Notes: generated by a model from the sequence alone, not told the origin. A DNA stretch of 64,000 nucleotides from Amycolatopsis sp. NBC_01480 (GCF_036227205.1 NZ_CP109442.1:4340001-4404000), one strand, 5' to 3'. Shown: positions 1 to 8,349, counted from the stretch's first letter. Made by a program: numbers and translations.

Positions 1-392
1 CGCTGCGGCCGGCGCTGTCGGACCTCGTGCAGCCGCTCGGCGGCGAGTACGCGGGCACCCGCGAGTTCTTCGAGTCGGTGCCGTTCGCGGGCGGCTACGG
101 CGTGGAGATCGGGCTGCTGCTCGACGCCGAGGCCCGCCACGGCCTCGACGCCCTGGCACAGGTCAACCTCGGCGTGCGCAAGCACCGCAACCGCTCGCTG
201 CTGCAACTGGGTGTGATGGCCCGCCAGATCCTCGGCACGGCACTTTCCCGCTGCGGCGTGCCCACCGACTCCGCCGCGCAGCTGACGCAGTTCGTGCAGG
301 TCTCCGGGGAATGGCTGCCCGACGTCACCGAGATCCCGGTCCTGGACCGGCCGCCGATGCGCGAGGCACGGGCCGGCCGGCTGCCCGGGTGA
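1..392 (+). CDS. gpgS: Glucosyl-3-phosphoglycerate synthase, C-terminal fragment
   Basis: The frame is open from the left edge to a TGA at 390-392, so only about 130 C-terminal residues are present. The stretch 'VPFAGGYGVEIGLLLD' is typical of the GpgS (GT81) glycosyltransferase, which transfers glucose from a nucleotide sugar to 3-phosphoglycerate at the start of methylglucose lipopolysaccharide synthesis. In M. tuberculosis gpgS (Rv1208) precedes a DivIVA-like gene and tag, exactly as here, which supports the call. The catalytic N-terminal half lies outside the window. Confidence 0.8.
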   Translation, partial: LRPALSDLVQPLGGEYAGTREFFESVPFAGGYGVEIGLLLDAEARHGLDALAQVNLGVRKHRNRSLLQLGVMARQILGTALSRCGVPTDSAAQLTQFVQVSGEWLPDVTEIPVLDRPPMREARAGRLPG

Positions 393-539
393 GCGTCGTC
401 CACATCGGACACAAACCGGGGGCAACCGGTGGTCGGCGCCGTCGAGCCGGGCCAGCCGGGGACGCCTTCAAGGCCGCTCCCCGGCGTGGCTCGTCGTGCT
501 CGCGCGACGGTCCCGGGGCCGGTGTGCCACGATCGTGAC

Positions 540-878
540 GTGACGACCGCGCTGATCTACCTCGTAGTCATGCTGCTGGTGGCCGCCGTGGTGTTCCTGC
601 TCGCCGCGGTGGTGTTCGGCCGGGGCGAGGAGCTGGCCCCGCTGCCGCCGGGCAGCTCGCCCACGCGCCTGCCCGCCGAGGACATCACCGGCGAGGACGT
701 GCAGCAGGTGCACTACCAGCTGGTGCTGCGCGGCTACAAGATGTCCGAAGTGGACTGGGTGATGCGGCGCCTCGGCGTGGAGCTGGACGGGCTGCGGGCC
801 CGCGTCGCCGAGCTGGAGGCCCGCGAGACGCACGAGGTGCACGAGGCGGGCGCGCAGCCGTGGGCCACTGGTGAGTGA
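540..878 (+). CDS. Small membrane-anchored DivIVA-domain protein
   Basis: This 112-residue protein is read from a GTG at 540. It begins with one hydrophobic helix (about residues 5-26) and then a short DivI1A-type segment in which 'GYKMSEVDWVMRRL' resembles the DivIVA signature, followed by a short coiled coil (LDGLRARVAELEAR). DivIVA-domain proteins bind curved membrane at poles and septa; a role in cell-wall growth is inferred. It corresponds by position to Rv1209. Its end overlaps the next gene by 8 bp, suggesting translational coupling. The GTG was chosen because it directly precedes the membrane helix; the longer upstream reading gives an implausible Arg-rich leader. Confidence 0.75.
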   Translation: MTTALIYLVVMLLVAAVVFLLAAVVFGRGEELAPLPPGSSPTRLPAEDITGEDVQQVHYQLVLRGYKMSEVDWVMRRLGVELDGLRARVAELEARETHEVHEAGAQPWATGE

Positions 879-1326
879 CCTGGTGCTGTCCGTCGACGTC
901 GCGGCGCCGGCGGGGACCACCTGGCTGGCGCTGACCGACTGGACGCGCCAGGGCGAGTGGATGCTCGGCACCTCGGTGCGGGTGGTCGAAGGCAACGGCC
1001 GCAGCGTGGGCTCCAAGATCGCCGCGTTCACCGGCGTCGCCGGGATCGGCTTCACGGACACGATGGAGATCACCGCCTGGGAGCCGCCGCTGCGGTGCAC
1101 TGTGCGCCACCTCGGCAGCGTGGTGCAGGGCACGGGCGTGTTCCAGGTGGTGGCCAAGGGTGCGGTGCGCTGCACGTTCGTCTGGGCGGAGCACCTGAAG
1201 CTGCCGTTCGGCGTGGCCGGGCAGCTGGCCTGGCCGGTGCTGCGGCCGGCGTTCGAGCTGGGGGTGCGGCAGTCGTTGCGGCAGTTCGCGCGCTTCGCGG
1301 AGAACTATTCGATGGGGGGACGATGA
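871..1326 (+). CDS. SRPBCC-family lipid/polyketide-binding-like protein
   Basis: This 151-residue protein starts at a GTG inside the end of the DivIVA-domain gene. The pattern 'LSVDVAAPAGTTWLALTDWTRQGEWM' is the usual opening of START/SRPBCC folds (polyketide cyclase or Coq10-like), which form a helix-grip pocket for hydrophobic ligands. No catalytic residues can be assigned. It overlaps the downstream tag gene in an ATGA arrangement, so the three genes form a coupled operon. The ligand is unknown. Confidence 0.7.
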   Translation: MSDLVLSVDVAAPAGTTWLALTDWTRQGEWMLGTSVRVVEGNGRSVGSKIAAFTGVAGIGFTDTMEITAWEPPLRCTVRHLGSVVQGTGVFQVVAKGAVRCTFVWAEHLKLPFGVAGQLAWPVLRPAFELGVRQSLRQFARFAENYSMGGR

Positions 1327-1901
1327 CGGGAATGACCGGATTGCTCGGCGAAGACGGCGTGACCCGGTGCTCGTGGGGCAACTCGGCGCCGGACTACGCG
1401 GCCTACCACGACCAGGAGTGGGGCACCCCGCTCCACGGCGAGGCCGAGCTGTACGAGCGGCTCTGTCTCGAGTCGTTCCAGTCCGGGCTGTCGTGGATCA
1501 CCATCCTGCGCAAGCGTGAGAACTTCCGGAAGGCGTTCAAGAAGTTCCAGCCGGCGAAGGTCGCGCGCTTCGGCGACGCGGACGTCGAGCGGCTCATGCA
1601 GGACGCGTCGATCGTGCGGAACCGGGCGAAGATCCTCGCCGCGATCACCAACGCGCGTGCCATCGCCGCGCTGGACACACCGCTCGACGAGCTGCTGTGG
1701 TCCTTCGCCCCGGCCAAGCACCGGCGGCCGAAGACGATGGCCGACGTGCCGGCGATCACCGACGAGTCCAAGGCGATGGCCAAGGACCTGAAGAAACGCG
1801 GCTTCGCCTTCCTCGGCCCGACCACCTGTTACGCGCTGATGCAGGCGACCGGAATGGTCGACGACCACGTGGCCGGCTGCTTCCGGGCCAAGCGCTCGTG
1901 A
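1323..1901 (+). CDS. tag: DNA-3-methyladenine glycosylase I
   Basis: This 192-residue protein matches the TagA length and pattern: 'CSWGNSAPDYAAYHDQEWG' at the start, 'LCLESFQSGLSWITILRKRE' in the middle and 'FLGPTTCYALMQATGMVDDH' near the end. The enzyme removes 3-methyladenine from alkylated DNA to start base-excision repair. The conserved N-terminal Cys-His region and C-terminal His bind the structural zinc in the family. The ATG overlaps the previous stop (ATGA). Position next to the DivIVA-domain gene matches Rv1210. The transcript probably ends at the palindrome just downstream. Confidence 0.92.
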   Translation: MTGMTGLLGEDGVTRCSWGNSAPDYAAYHDQEWGTPLHGEAELYERLCLESFQSGLSWITILRKRENFRKAFKKFQPAKVARFGDADVERLMQDASIVRNRAKILAAITNARAIAALDTPLDELLWSFAPAKHRRPKTMADVPAITDESKAMAKDLKKRGFAFLGPTTCYALMQATGMVDDHVAGCFRAKRS

Positions 1902-1903
1902 CC

Positions 1904-1957
1904 GAAGTCCGCTAAGGCCTCCTTACCCGCGTGGGACGCGGGTAAGGAGGCCTTGAC
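1904..1957. repeat. Palindrome family A, copy 1 (likely bidirectional terminator)
   Basis: Perfect 18-bp arms, aaggcctccttacccgcg at 1914-1931 and its exact complement at 1937-1954, flank a 5-nt loop. The element lies between the convergent tag and enoyl-CoA hydratase genes. Three further copies occur at 11839-11889, 25590-25630 and 62956-63007. The left flank of this copy (gaagtccgct) reappears as the complemented right flank of the 25.6-kb copy. It could serve as a two-way transcription terminator, a REP-like element, or both. Confidence 0.8.
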
Positions 1958-1984
1958 GGAGTCCGGTCCGGGACCTGGCGAGTC

Positions 1985-2779
1985 CTATTTGCCCTGGAAG
2001 TTCGGCCGGCGCTTGCCGACGAACGCCTCGACGGCCTCGGTGTGGTCGGCGGTGGCGCCCAGCGCGGTCTGCGCCGCGTCCTCCGCGGCGAGCGCGTCGT
2101 CCAGAGAGGACTGAGCCGCGACGGACAGCACGTGCTTGATCTTCGCGTACGCGACGGTCGGCCCGGCGGCCAGCTTCGCGGCCACGGACTGGGCGCGCGC
2201 GGCCAGCTCCTCGTCCGGCACGACCTCGCCGACCAGCCCGATCCGCAGCGCCTCGGCCGAGTCCACGGTGCGGGCCATCAGCATCAGCTCCGCGGCGCGG
2301 CCGAGGCCGATCAGCCGCTGGAGCGTCCACGACGCACCGGAGTCCGGGCCGAGGCCGACGTTCGCGAACGCCATCAGGAAGCTCGACGAACTCGCGGCGA
2401 TCCGCAGGTCGCTGGCGTAGGCGAAGGCCGCGCCCGCGCCCGCGGCGGTGCCGTTCACCGCCGCGATCACCGGCTTCGGCAGGTCCATGATCGCGTGGAC
2501 GATCGGGTTGTAGTGATCGCTCACCGTGTGCAGCGGCGCGGGGTCGTTGGCCTGCAGCAGTCCCACGTGCTCCTTCAGGTCCTGCCCGGCGCAGAACGCG
2601 CGGCCCGAGCCGGTGAGCACGACCGCGCGCACGTCCGCGTCTTCGGCGGCCGCGCGCAGTTCGGCGAGCAGCCGCTCCTTGAGTTCGACTGTCAGCGAGT
2701 TGTACGCCTGCGGCCGGTTCAGGGTCAGGGTGCGCACGCCGTCGGCGTCGGCGGTCAGCAGGACGTCGGATGTGGTCAC
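1985..2779 (-). CDS. Enoyl-CoA hydratase/isomerase family protein
   Basis: This 264-residue crotonase-fold protein starts at a GTG at 2779, preceded by a gaggagcac ribosome site; longer upstream readings lack the fold. Visible motifs are 'SGRAFCAGQDL', which forms the CoA-binding loop, and 'AAVNGTAAGAGAAFAYASDL', which forms the oxyanion hole. Members hydrate or isomerise enoyl-CoA esters in beta-oxidation or phenylacetate breakdown; the 'CAGQDLKEHVG' form resembles PaaG-type enzymes. The exact substrate cannot be read. It is transcribed alone, convergent with tag. Confidence 0.88.
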   Translation of the reverse strand: MTTSDVLLTADADGVRTLTLNRPQAYNSLTVELKERLLAELRAAAEDADVRAVVLTGSGRAFCAGQDLKEHVGLLQANDPAPLHTVSDHYNPIVHAIMDLPKPVIAAVNGTAAGAGAAFAYASDLRIAASSSSFLMAFANVGLGPDSGASWTLQRLIGLGRAAELMLMARTVDSAEALRIGLVGEVVPDEELAARAQSVAAKLAAGPTVAYAKIKHVLSVAAQSSLDDALAAEDAAQTALGATADHTEAVEAFVGKRRPNFQGK

Positions 2780-2977
2780 TGGTGCTCCTCTTGGCGAAAT
2801 CCCGGTTCTCCGCACCGAGTGTTTCAGCCCGGCGGGCGGCATACCAGCACCGATGCCGGGGCAAATGATCGGTCCGCGTTCGCGCCCGGCCGCTGATGAG
2901 GGACAATGGGGGCCGAGACCCGGCTGGTTTGGGAGTGCGCGACCCGGGCGCGCCGGTTGAGACGGAGGGAGCACGCT

Positions 2978-3145
2978 ATGGCGGCCATGAAGCCCCGGAC
3001 CGGAGATGGTCCCCTCGAAGTGACTAAGGAGGGGCGGGGCCTTGTGATGCGGGTGCCACTGGAGGGTGGTGGCCGGCTCGTCGTCGAGCTCTCCGCGGAA
3101 GAAGCGAAGGATCTCGGCGTGGCACTTCAGGAGGTCACCGGCTGA
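2978..3145 (+). CDS. DUF3117 small conserved protein
   Basis: A 55-residue protein starting 'MAAMKPRTGDGPLEVTKEGR', preceded by a ggaggg ribosome site. This is the very conserved actinobacterial DUF3117 protein, equivalent to Rv1211 and also found near tag in mycobacteria. Its function is unknown. The reading 'LVMRVPLEGGGRLVVELSAEEA' suggests a compact beta-strand protein with a short helix. A strong hairpin at 3177-3202 probably ends its transcript. Confidence 0.9.
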   Translation: MAAMKPRTGDGPLEVTKEGRGLVMRVPLEGGGRLVVELSAEEAKDLGVALQEVTG

Positions 3146-3176
3146 TCCCGGCGCCCCCTCCCGTCCACTTCCCGCA

Positions 3177-3202
3177 CCCCGGTCTCCCGTCGGAGACCGG
3201 GG
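3177..3202 (+). terminator. Hairpin terminator after the DUF3117 gene
   Basis: An 11-bp perfect stem (ccccggtctcc / ggagaccgggg) with a 4-nt loop lies 31 bp after the DUF3117 stop and just before the aminopeptidase gene. No T-run follows, as is common for actinobacterial terminators. Confidence 0.6.
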
Positions 3203-3235
3203 TCGCGGCTCGTCTGCGCCCAAAGGTTGCCCACT

Positions 3236-4684
3236 GTGCGTAACTCACTACCGCCCGTCCCGACGAAGCTGCCCGAGGTAGAGGTCTCCGTCACTTATCG
3301 GCGCGGCGCCCCGCTCGCGCATCTCGCGACGGCGCCGGATCCGGCGGGGGAGTCTCATGTGGAGCACGGCGCGAGCGGCAAGGCCGGCGACGTCCACGAG
3401 GTGCCCGGCGAAGGCTCCCCCCGCTGGGTGGTCGGGCTCGGCGCGGGTGAGCCGCGGGACTACCGCAAGGCGGGCGCGGCGTTCGCCCGCACGGCCCGCG
3501 CCGCGGCGGAGGACGGCTCGGCCAAGGCCGTCCAGATCGCGCTGCCCGAGGACGTCACCGCGGAGCAGGCCGGCGAGCTGGCCATGGGCCTGCTGCTCGG
3601 CGGCTACCGGTTCAAGGTGACCACGCAGGAGCCGAAGCCCGCGCTGACGGCCGTCCGGCTGGTGGCGGCGAGCGAGGCCGCGGTGCCGGAGTACGCGGCG
3701 GAGGTGGCGCGGGTGCGGGAGCTGGCCGCGGCCGCCGCGCTGACCCGGGACCTCGCGAACACCCCGTCGAACATCAAGAATCCCGCCTGGCTGGCCAACA
3801 CCGCGTCAAAGGTGGTGGGCGCGGCCGAGGGCGTGACCGTGACCGTGCGGGACGAGAAGTGGCTCGCGGACAACGGTTTCGGCGGGGTGCTGGCCGTCGG
3901 CGGCGGCTCGGCCTCGCCGCCTCGGCTGATCGAACTGGAGTACCGCCCGCGCGGCGCCTCCTCGCACGTACTGCTGGTGGGCAAGGGCATCACGTTCGAC
4001 ACCGGCGGCCTGTCGATCAAGCCGGCCGACGGCATGCACCTGATGCGCACCGACATGGCGGGCGGCGCGGCCGTGATCGCCGCGGTGCGCGCGATCGCCG
4101 CGCTGAAGCTGCCGGTGCGGGTGAGTGCGCTGGTGCCGGCGGCGGAGAACCACGTGTCCGGCTCGGCCTACCGCCCCGGCGACGTCGTGCGCCACTACGG
4201 CGGCCGCACCACCGAGGTCGGCAACACCGACGCCGAGGGCCGGATGGTGATGGCCGACGCGCTGGCGTACGGCATCGAGAAGTACAAGCCGGACGTGGTG
4301 GTCGACACCGCCACACTGACCGGCGCGATGAAGGTCTCGCTCGGCCTGCGTACCGGCGGCCTCTTCGCGACCGACGACGAGCTGGCCGCGCGAGTGGTCG
4401 CCGCCGGCGCCCGCGCCGGCGAGGCGTGGTGGCGGATGCCGCTGGTGGAGGACTACGCCGCGTCGATCCAGGGTGAGCTCGGCGACGTCCGCCAGGCCCC
4501 GGGCGGCCCCGGCGGCATCATGGCCGCGTTGTTCCTCCGCGAGTTCACGGCCGGACTGCCGTGGGCCCACCTGGACATCGCCGGACCGGGCCGCGCGGAC
4601 AAGACCTACGACGACGTGGTGCCCGGCGCGTCCGGCTTCGCCAGCCGGACCCTGGTGGAGTTCGCGGCCTCCTACGCTTCCTGA
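3236..4684 (+). CDS. pepA: Leucyl aminopeptidase (M17 family)
   Basis: About 482 residues, the usual M17 length. The C-terminal catalytic half carries 'GKGITFDTGGLSIKPADGM' (metal-binding Lys and Asp) and 'NTDAEGRMVMADAL', the family signature with its Asp and Glu ligands. The enzyme is a hexameric two-zinc exopeptidase removing N-terminal residues in the cytosol and recycling amino acids. The GTG at 3236 was chosen because an aaagg site lies 9 nt upstream; a TTG at 3227 is the alternative. It ends directly against palindrome B copy 1. Confidence 0.93.
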   Translation: MRNSLPPVPTKLPEVEVSVTYRRGAPLAHLATAPDPAGESHVEHGASGKAGDVHEVPGEGSPRWVVGLGAGEPRDYRKAGAAFARTARAAAEDGSAKAVQIALPEDVTAEQAGELAMGLLLGGYRFKVTTQEPKPALTAVRLVAASEAAVPEYAAEVARVRELAAAAALTRDLANTPSNIKNPAWLANTASKVVGAAEGVTVTVRDEKWLADNGFGGVLAVGGGSASPPRLIELEYRPRGASSHVLLVGKGITFDTGGLSIKPADGMHLMRTDMAGGAAVIAAVRAIAALKLPVRVSALVPAAENHVSGSAYRPGDVVRHYGGRTTEVGNTDAEGRMVMADALAYGIEKYKPDVVVDTATLTGAMKVSLGLRTGGLFATDDELAARVVAAGARAGEAWWRMPLVEDYAASIQGELGDVRQAPGGPGGIMAALFLREFTAGLPWAHLDIAGPGRADKTYDDVVPGASGFASRTLVEFAASYAS

Positions 4685-4730
4685 CTCGTGAGTGTTCATG
4701 CCGGTTAGAACCGTCATGAACACTCACGAG
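4685..4730. repeat. Palindrome family B, copy 1
   Basis: Two 22-nt arms (left begins ctcgtgagtgttcatg) at 4685-4706 and 4709-4730, with one mismatch and a 2-nt loop, followed by cttttac. It begins right after the pepA stop. The right arm encodes the last codons and stop (4714-4716) of the convergent lysR-type gene. A second copy occurs at 33292-33337 in the same convergent setting. It is probably a bidirectional terminator. Confidence 0.8.
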
Positions 4731-5613
4731 CTTTTACGTGGTCACGGAACGCGCGCACGGCGGGTGAAACCGGCTCGCCCGCGCGCCAGGCCAGCCCGAT
4801 CGTCCGGCCGACCGGGGGCAGCAGCGGGACTTCCGAGACCCCGGCCGGCGCGCCCGGCTCGAAGTGGGGGAGCAGGGCGACGCCCAGCCCGGCCGCGACC
4901 AGGCCGCGCACGGTGTCCGATTCCTGGCCCTCGAACGCGATCTTCGGGCTGAACCCGGCCGCCGCGCAGAGGTCGTCGGTGATCCGGCGGAGGCCGTAAC
5001 CCGGCTCCAGCATCACGAACTCCTCATCGGCCAGCTCTGCCATGCCGACGCCTTCGTGCCCGGCCAGCCGGTGTCCCGCCGGGACGGACAGCAGGATCGG
5101 CTGCTCGTCCAGCACGGCCGTCTCCAGCGCCGGGTCGTCCGGCACCGGGGCGAGCAGGGCCAGGTCCAGCTCGCCGCTGGAGAGCCGGTCGAGCATCTCC
5201 TGGCGTGACCCCTGCACGAGCGTGAATCGCGCGGCGGGGGCCTGGGCGCGGTAGTCGCGCAGCAGCGTCGGCACCAGCGAGCGGCCGAGCAGGTGCAGGA
5301 AGCCCAGCACGACGCGGCCGCTGCCCGGCTCGATCTCCTCCCGCGCCAGCCGCGCGCCCGCGTCGACCGGGCCCAGCGCGCGTTCCGCCGCCTCGGCCAG
5401 CAGCTCGGCTGCACGGGTGAGCCGGATGCCGCGGCCGTCGGGGACCGTCAGCGGGCTGCCCAGCGCCTCGCCGAGCGCGGCCAGCCGGCGGCTGATCGTC
5501 GGCTGCGGAACGGCGAGCAGTTCGGCCGCGCGTGTGACGTTCCTCGTCTTCCGCAGGGTCGCGAGCAGCAGCAGATGGGGCGCGAGCTGCGCAGTCAGGC
5601 TTTCATGCGACAT
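4714..5613 (-). CDS. LysR-family transcriptional regulator
   Basis: A 299-residue protein with the LysR winged-helix at residues 12-70 ('TRNVTRAAELLAVPQPTISRRL') and a periplasmic-binding-like effector domain from about residue 95. It is divergent from the MFS transporter gene at 5677 with about 63 bp between the starts, so it probably controls that transporter and itself in response to a small molecule. Its last residues (ARECS) and stop codon are encoded inside palindrome B. The effector is unknown. Confidence 0.9.
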   Translation of the reverse strand: MSHESLTAQLAPHLLLLATLRKTRNVTRAAELLAVPQPTISRRLAALGEALGSPLTVPDGRGIRLTRAAELLAEAAERALGPVDAGARLAREEIEPGSGRVVLGFLHLLGRSLVPTLLRDYRAQAPAARFTLVQGSRQEMLDRLSSGELDLALLAPVPDDPALETAVLDEQPILLSVPAGHRLAGHEGVGMAELADEEFVMLEPGYGLRRITDDLCAAAGFSPKIAFEGQESDTVRGLVAAGLGVALLPHFEPGAPAGVSEVPLLPPVGRTIGLAWRAGEPVSPAVRAFRDHVKARECS

Positions 5614-5676
5614 GGTATCGATTATCGCCGATGGCCGTATTGGACGTATTGTTTAGCGCTGCTTACTTTCAGAGTC

Positions 5677-6885
5677 GTGACCATCACCGCTCCTGCCCGA
5701 CGGGTCAAGGTCGCTGTCGCCGCCGCCGGATTCACCTCCTTCGCCCTGCTCTACGCCCCGCAACCGGTGCTGCCGCAGCTGGCCGCGCAGTACCACCTCG
5801 ACCCCGCCGGCGCCTCGCTCGCGGTCAGCGTCGCCACCGGCGCGCTCGCCATCTCCGTGCTGCCGATCGCGGCACTGTCCGAAGTGGTCGGCCGACGGCC
5901 GGTGATCCTGGCGTCGGTGGTGCTTTCCACGCTGCTGGGCCTGCTGCTGCCGCTGATGCCGTCGTACCCGCTATTGCTGGTGCTGCGCGCGGTGCAGGGC
6001 GTCGCGATCGCGGGCTTCCCCGGCGTCGCCACGGCGTACCTCGTGGAGCGGCTCGGGAAGAAGGGCGTGGCCGCGGCCGTCGGGGCGATGATCGCGGGCA
6101 ACTCCATCGGCGGCATGACCGGACGGCTCGCGACGGGCTTCACCGCGGGCCCGCTCGGCTGGCGCGGGGCGTTGTACGTAGTGGCCGGGATTTCCTTGGT
6201 GTGCGCGGTGATCACGGTGGTCACGCTGCCACCGTCGACCCCTCAGGCGGACGCCCGGCGCCAGACCCTCCGCGACGTCGGCGCCGGACTCCTCGCGGCC
6301 GTGCGGAAACCGGTGCTGCTCGCGCAGTACGGCGTGGCGCTGCTCGCGATGGGCTCGTTCGTCGCGCTCTACAACGCGGCGGGCTTCCGCCTCACTGGCT
6401 CGCCGTTGAACCTGTCACCCGCCATCGCGTCGCTGGTGTTCCTGGCGTACGCGCTGGGCTCGGTCTCGTCGGCGACGGCGGGCCGCTTCGCCGCGCGGAT
6501 CGGGCGCCGCCGCGCCTTGAGCGCCGCGCTGATCCTGATGGCGGCGGGCGCCGCGCTGACCATCCCGGACTCGCTGCCCATGGTCGTGCTCGGCTTCGCG
6601 GTGCTGACCTGCGCGTTCTTCGCCGCCCACTCGATCGCCAACAGCTGGGCCGCCGCCGAGGCGCCGGAAAACGCCCGCGGCCAGGTCGGTGGCACGTACA
6701 CGCTCATGTACTACCTGGGCAGCAGCGTCGTCGGCTCGATCGGCAGCGCGGTCTACGGGCAGGCGGGCTGGGCCTGGCTGATCGGCGCCGTCGCCGGGTG
6801 CCTGCTGCTGGCCGTCGCCGCGGTCTGGGCGGGCACGGCCGTCCGCTCGCCCGCGCCGGCCCGTCGTGAGCTGGCGCCGCGCTGA
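5677..6885 (+). CDS. MFS transporter (12-TM, YnfM/CynX-like efflux)
   Basis: About 402 residues with some twelve hydrophobic helices. 'SEVVGRRPVILASVV' fits motif A between TM2 and TM3, and 'RAVQGVAIAGFPGVATAYLVERLGKKGVAAAVG' resembles YnfM-type drug/metabolite exporters. The GTG at 5677 is the last start before the first helix; upstream in-frame sequence overlaps the divergent lysR gene. It is probably proton-driven efflux controlled by the neighbouring LysR protein. It converges on the methyltransferase gene with one base between stops. Confidence 0.87.
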   Translation: MTITAPARRVKVAVAAAGFTSFALLYAPQPVLPQLAAQYHLDPAGASLAVSVATGALAISVLPIAALSEVVGRRPVILASVVLSTLLGLLLPLMPSYPLLLVLRAVQGVAIAGFPGVATAYLVERLGKKGVAAAVGAMIAGNSIGGMTGRLATGFTAGPLGWRGALYVVAGISLVCAVITVVTLPPSTPQADARRQTLRDVGAGLLAAVRKPVLLAQYGVALLAMGSFVALYNAAGFRLTGSPLNLSPAIASLVFLAYALGSVSSATAGRFAARIGRRRALSAALILMAAGAALTIPDSLPMVVLGFAVLTCAFFAAHSIANSWAAAEAPENARGQVGGTYTLMYYLGSSVVGSIGSAVYGQAGWAWLIGAVAGCLLLAVAAVWAGTAVRSPAPARRELAPR

Positions 6886-6886
6886 G

Positions 6887-7540
6887 TCAGCAGGCGGCGG
6901 CGACCAGCAGGCCGCCGCCCACCGGGAGCAGGGCCGGGACCAGGCGTTCGTCCTCGCGCATGGCGCGGGCGACCTCACGCAGGGCGAGCGTCTCCGGGTC
7001 GCGCCGGGACGGGTCGGCGACGCGGCCGCCGGCCAGCACGTTGTGGAACGCGATGATCCCGCCGCGGCGCAGCAGGGCCACGCCCTTCTCGTAGTAGCTG
7101 GGGAACTCGATCCGCGCCGCGTCGATGAACACCAGGTCGTAGCCGCCGGGGGTGAGCCGCGGCAGCACGTCCAGCGCGCGCCCGACGATCAGCCGCGTCC
7201 GGCCCGGCGGGTAGCCCGCCTCCAGGAACGCCTTGCGCGCGGCGCGCTGGTACTCCGGCTCGAGGTCGATCGAGGTCAGGATGCCGTCCGCGGCCATGCC
7301 GCGCAGCAGGTGCAGGCCGCTGACGCCGGTGCCGGTGCCGACCTCCACGACCGCCCGCGCGGCCACCGTCGCGGCCAGGAAACGCAAGGTCGCGCCCGCC
7401 CCCGAGGCCAGCGGGGAGCAGCCGAGATCGGCCGCGCGCGCCCGCGCCGCGGCCAGTACGTCGTCGTCGGGAAGGTACCCGTCGACGTACTCGGCGCCGA
7501 CCGGATCGGCTGCCGAGGCCGCATGCGTCCCGGAACTCAC
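6887..7540 (-). CDS. O-methyltransferase (class I, SAM-dependent)
   Basis: A 217-residue protein of the cation-dependent O-methyltransferase type (COMT/CCoAOMT-like). 'VVEVGTGTGVSGLHLLRG' is the SAM-binding motif I, 'LTSIDLEPEY' motif II, and 'YDLVFIDA' carries the metal-binding Asp. It sits just upstream of sigE on the opposite strand, as Rv1220c does in M. tuberculosis. The methyl acceptor is not known for this family member. Start codon 7540 leaves 191 bp to the sigE start, a shared promoter region. Confidence 0.88.
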   Translation of the reverse strand: MSSGTHAASAADPVGAEYVDGYLPDDDVLAAARARAADLGCSPLASGAGATLRFLAATVAARAVVEVGTGTGVSGLHLLRGMAADGILTSIDLEPEYQRAARKAFLEAGYPPGRTRLIVGRALDVLPRLTPGGYDLVFIDAARIEFPSYYEKGVALLRRGGIIAFHNVLAGGRVADPSRRDPETLALREVARAMREDERLVPALLPVGGGLLVAAAC

Positions 7541-7679
7541 GCGCGAAGGTTAGCGTTGGTTGTCGATAAATACGCGAAGGCTCCCTGGTAAGCCCGCCGA
7601 AATAACTTCTCAGGCTGTTCTCAGTCCTGTCTCACTAGAACCATAGGGAGACCCGCGAGACTCGGGATCCAAGCGCACG

Positions 7680-7705
7680 GGAACTCCGTGCACCCGGAGC
7701 ACGTT
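7680..7705 (+). promoter_or_regulatory. Candidate ECF-type promoter of sigE
   Basis: GGAAC at 7680-7684 and CGTT at 7702-7705 are separated by 17 bp, matching the known consensus of SigE/SigH/SigR-type promoters (GGAAC/T, 16-18 bp, CGTT or GTT). Transcription would begin about 20 bp before the sigE ATG. This predicts autoregulation of sigE or control by a related stress sigma factor. Confidence 0.6.
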
Positions 7706-7731
7706 GGCTGAGCAGAAGAGGAGACACGCAG

Positions 7732-8349
7732 ATGGAGGTGCCTGCTCCCCTGATGCAGAACGCCGATATGCCCGAAGCCGAGCCGGTCGCCGTGGACGGC
7801 GGCGGCGAGGCGGCCTGGACGCCGCCCTCGTGGGACGAGATCGTGCGCGAGCACGCCGACCGGGTGTACCGGCTGGCGTACCGCCTGACCGGTAACGCCC
7901 ACGACGCCGAGGACCTGACCCAGGAGACGTTCATCCGCGTCTTCCGCTCGCTGGCGTCCTACAAGCCCGGCACCTTCGAGGGCTGGCTGCACCGGATCAC
8001 CACGAACCTGTTCCTCGACATGGCGCGCCGCCGGTCCCGGGTGCGCATGGAGGGGCTGCCGGACGACACGGACCGGATCGTCGGCGACGACCCGAGCCCG
8101 GAGCAGGTCTACACCGACACGCACCTGGACCCGGACCTGCAGGCGGCGCTCGACGAGCTGCCCCCGGAGTTCCGCGCGGCCGTGGTGCTGTGCGACGTCG
8201 AAGGCCTCTCGTACGAAGAGATCGGCGCGACGCTCGGCGTCAAGCTGGGCACTGTCCGCAGCCGGATCCACCGTGGCCGCCAGGCGCTGCGCGCCTCGCT
8301 CGAGCGCCGTCGCGCGCAGCGGGACGAGTCTGCGAAGGTGTCGGTATGA
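7732..8349 (+). CDS. sigE: ECF RNA polymerase sigma factor SigE
   Basis: A 205-residue ECF sigma factor. Region 2 (about residues 34-103) contains '[24 protein letters not shown]'. Region 4 (about 133-190) contains '[22 protein letters not shown]' and the helix-turn-helix '[19 protein letters not shown]'. A gaggag site precedes the ATG. The order with rseA, htrA and tatB equals Rv1221-Rv1224, so it is the envelope-stress sigma factor SigE. Its stop overlaps the anti-sigma ATG, giving coupled synthesis of sigma and anti-sigma. A GGAAC-N17-CGTT promoter lies upstream. Confidence 0.94.
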   Translation: MEVPAPLMQNADMPEAEPVAVDGGGEAAWTPPSWDEIVREHADRVYRLAYRLTGNAHDAEDLTQETFIRVFRSLASYKPGTFEGWLHRITTNLFLDMARRRSRVRMEGLPDDTDRIVGDDPSPEQVYTDTHLDPDLQAALDELPPEFRAAVVLCDVEGLSYEEIGATLGVKLGTVRSRIHRGRQALRASLERRRAQRDESAKVSV

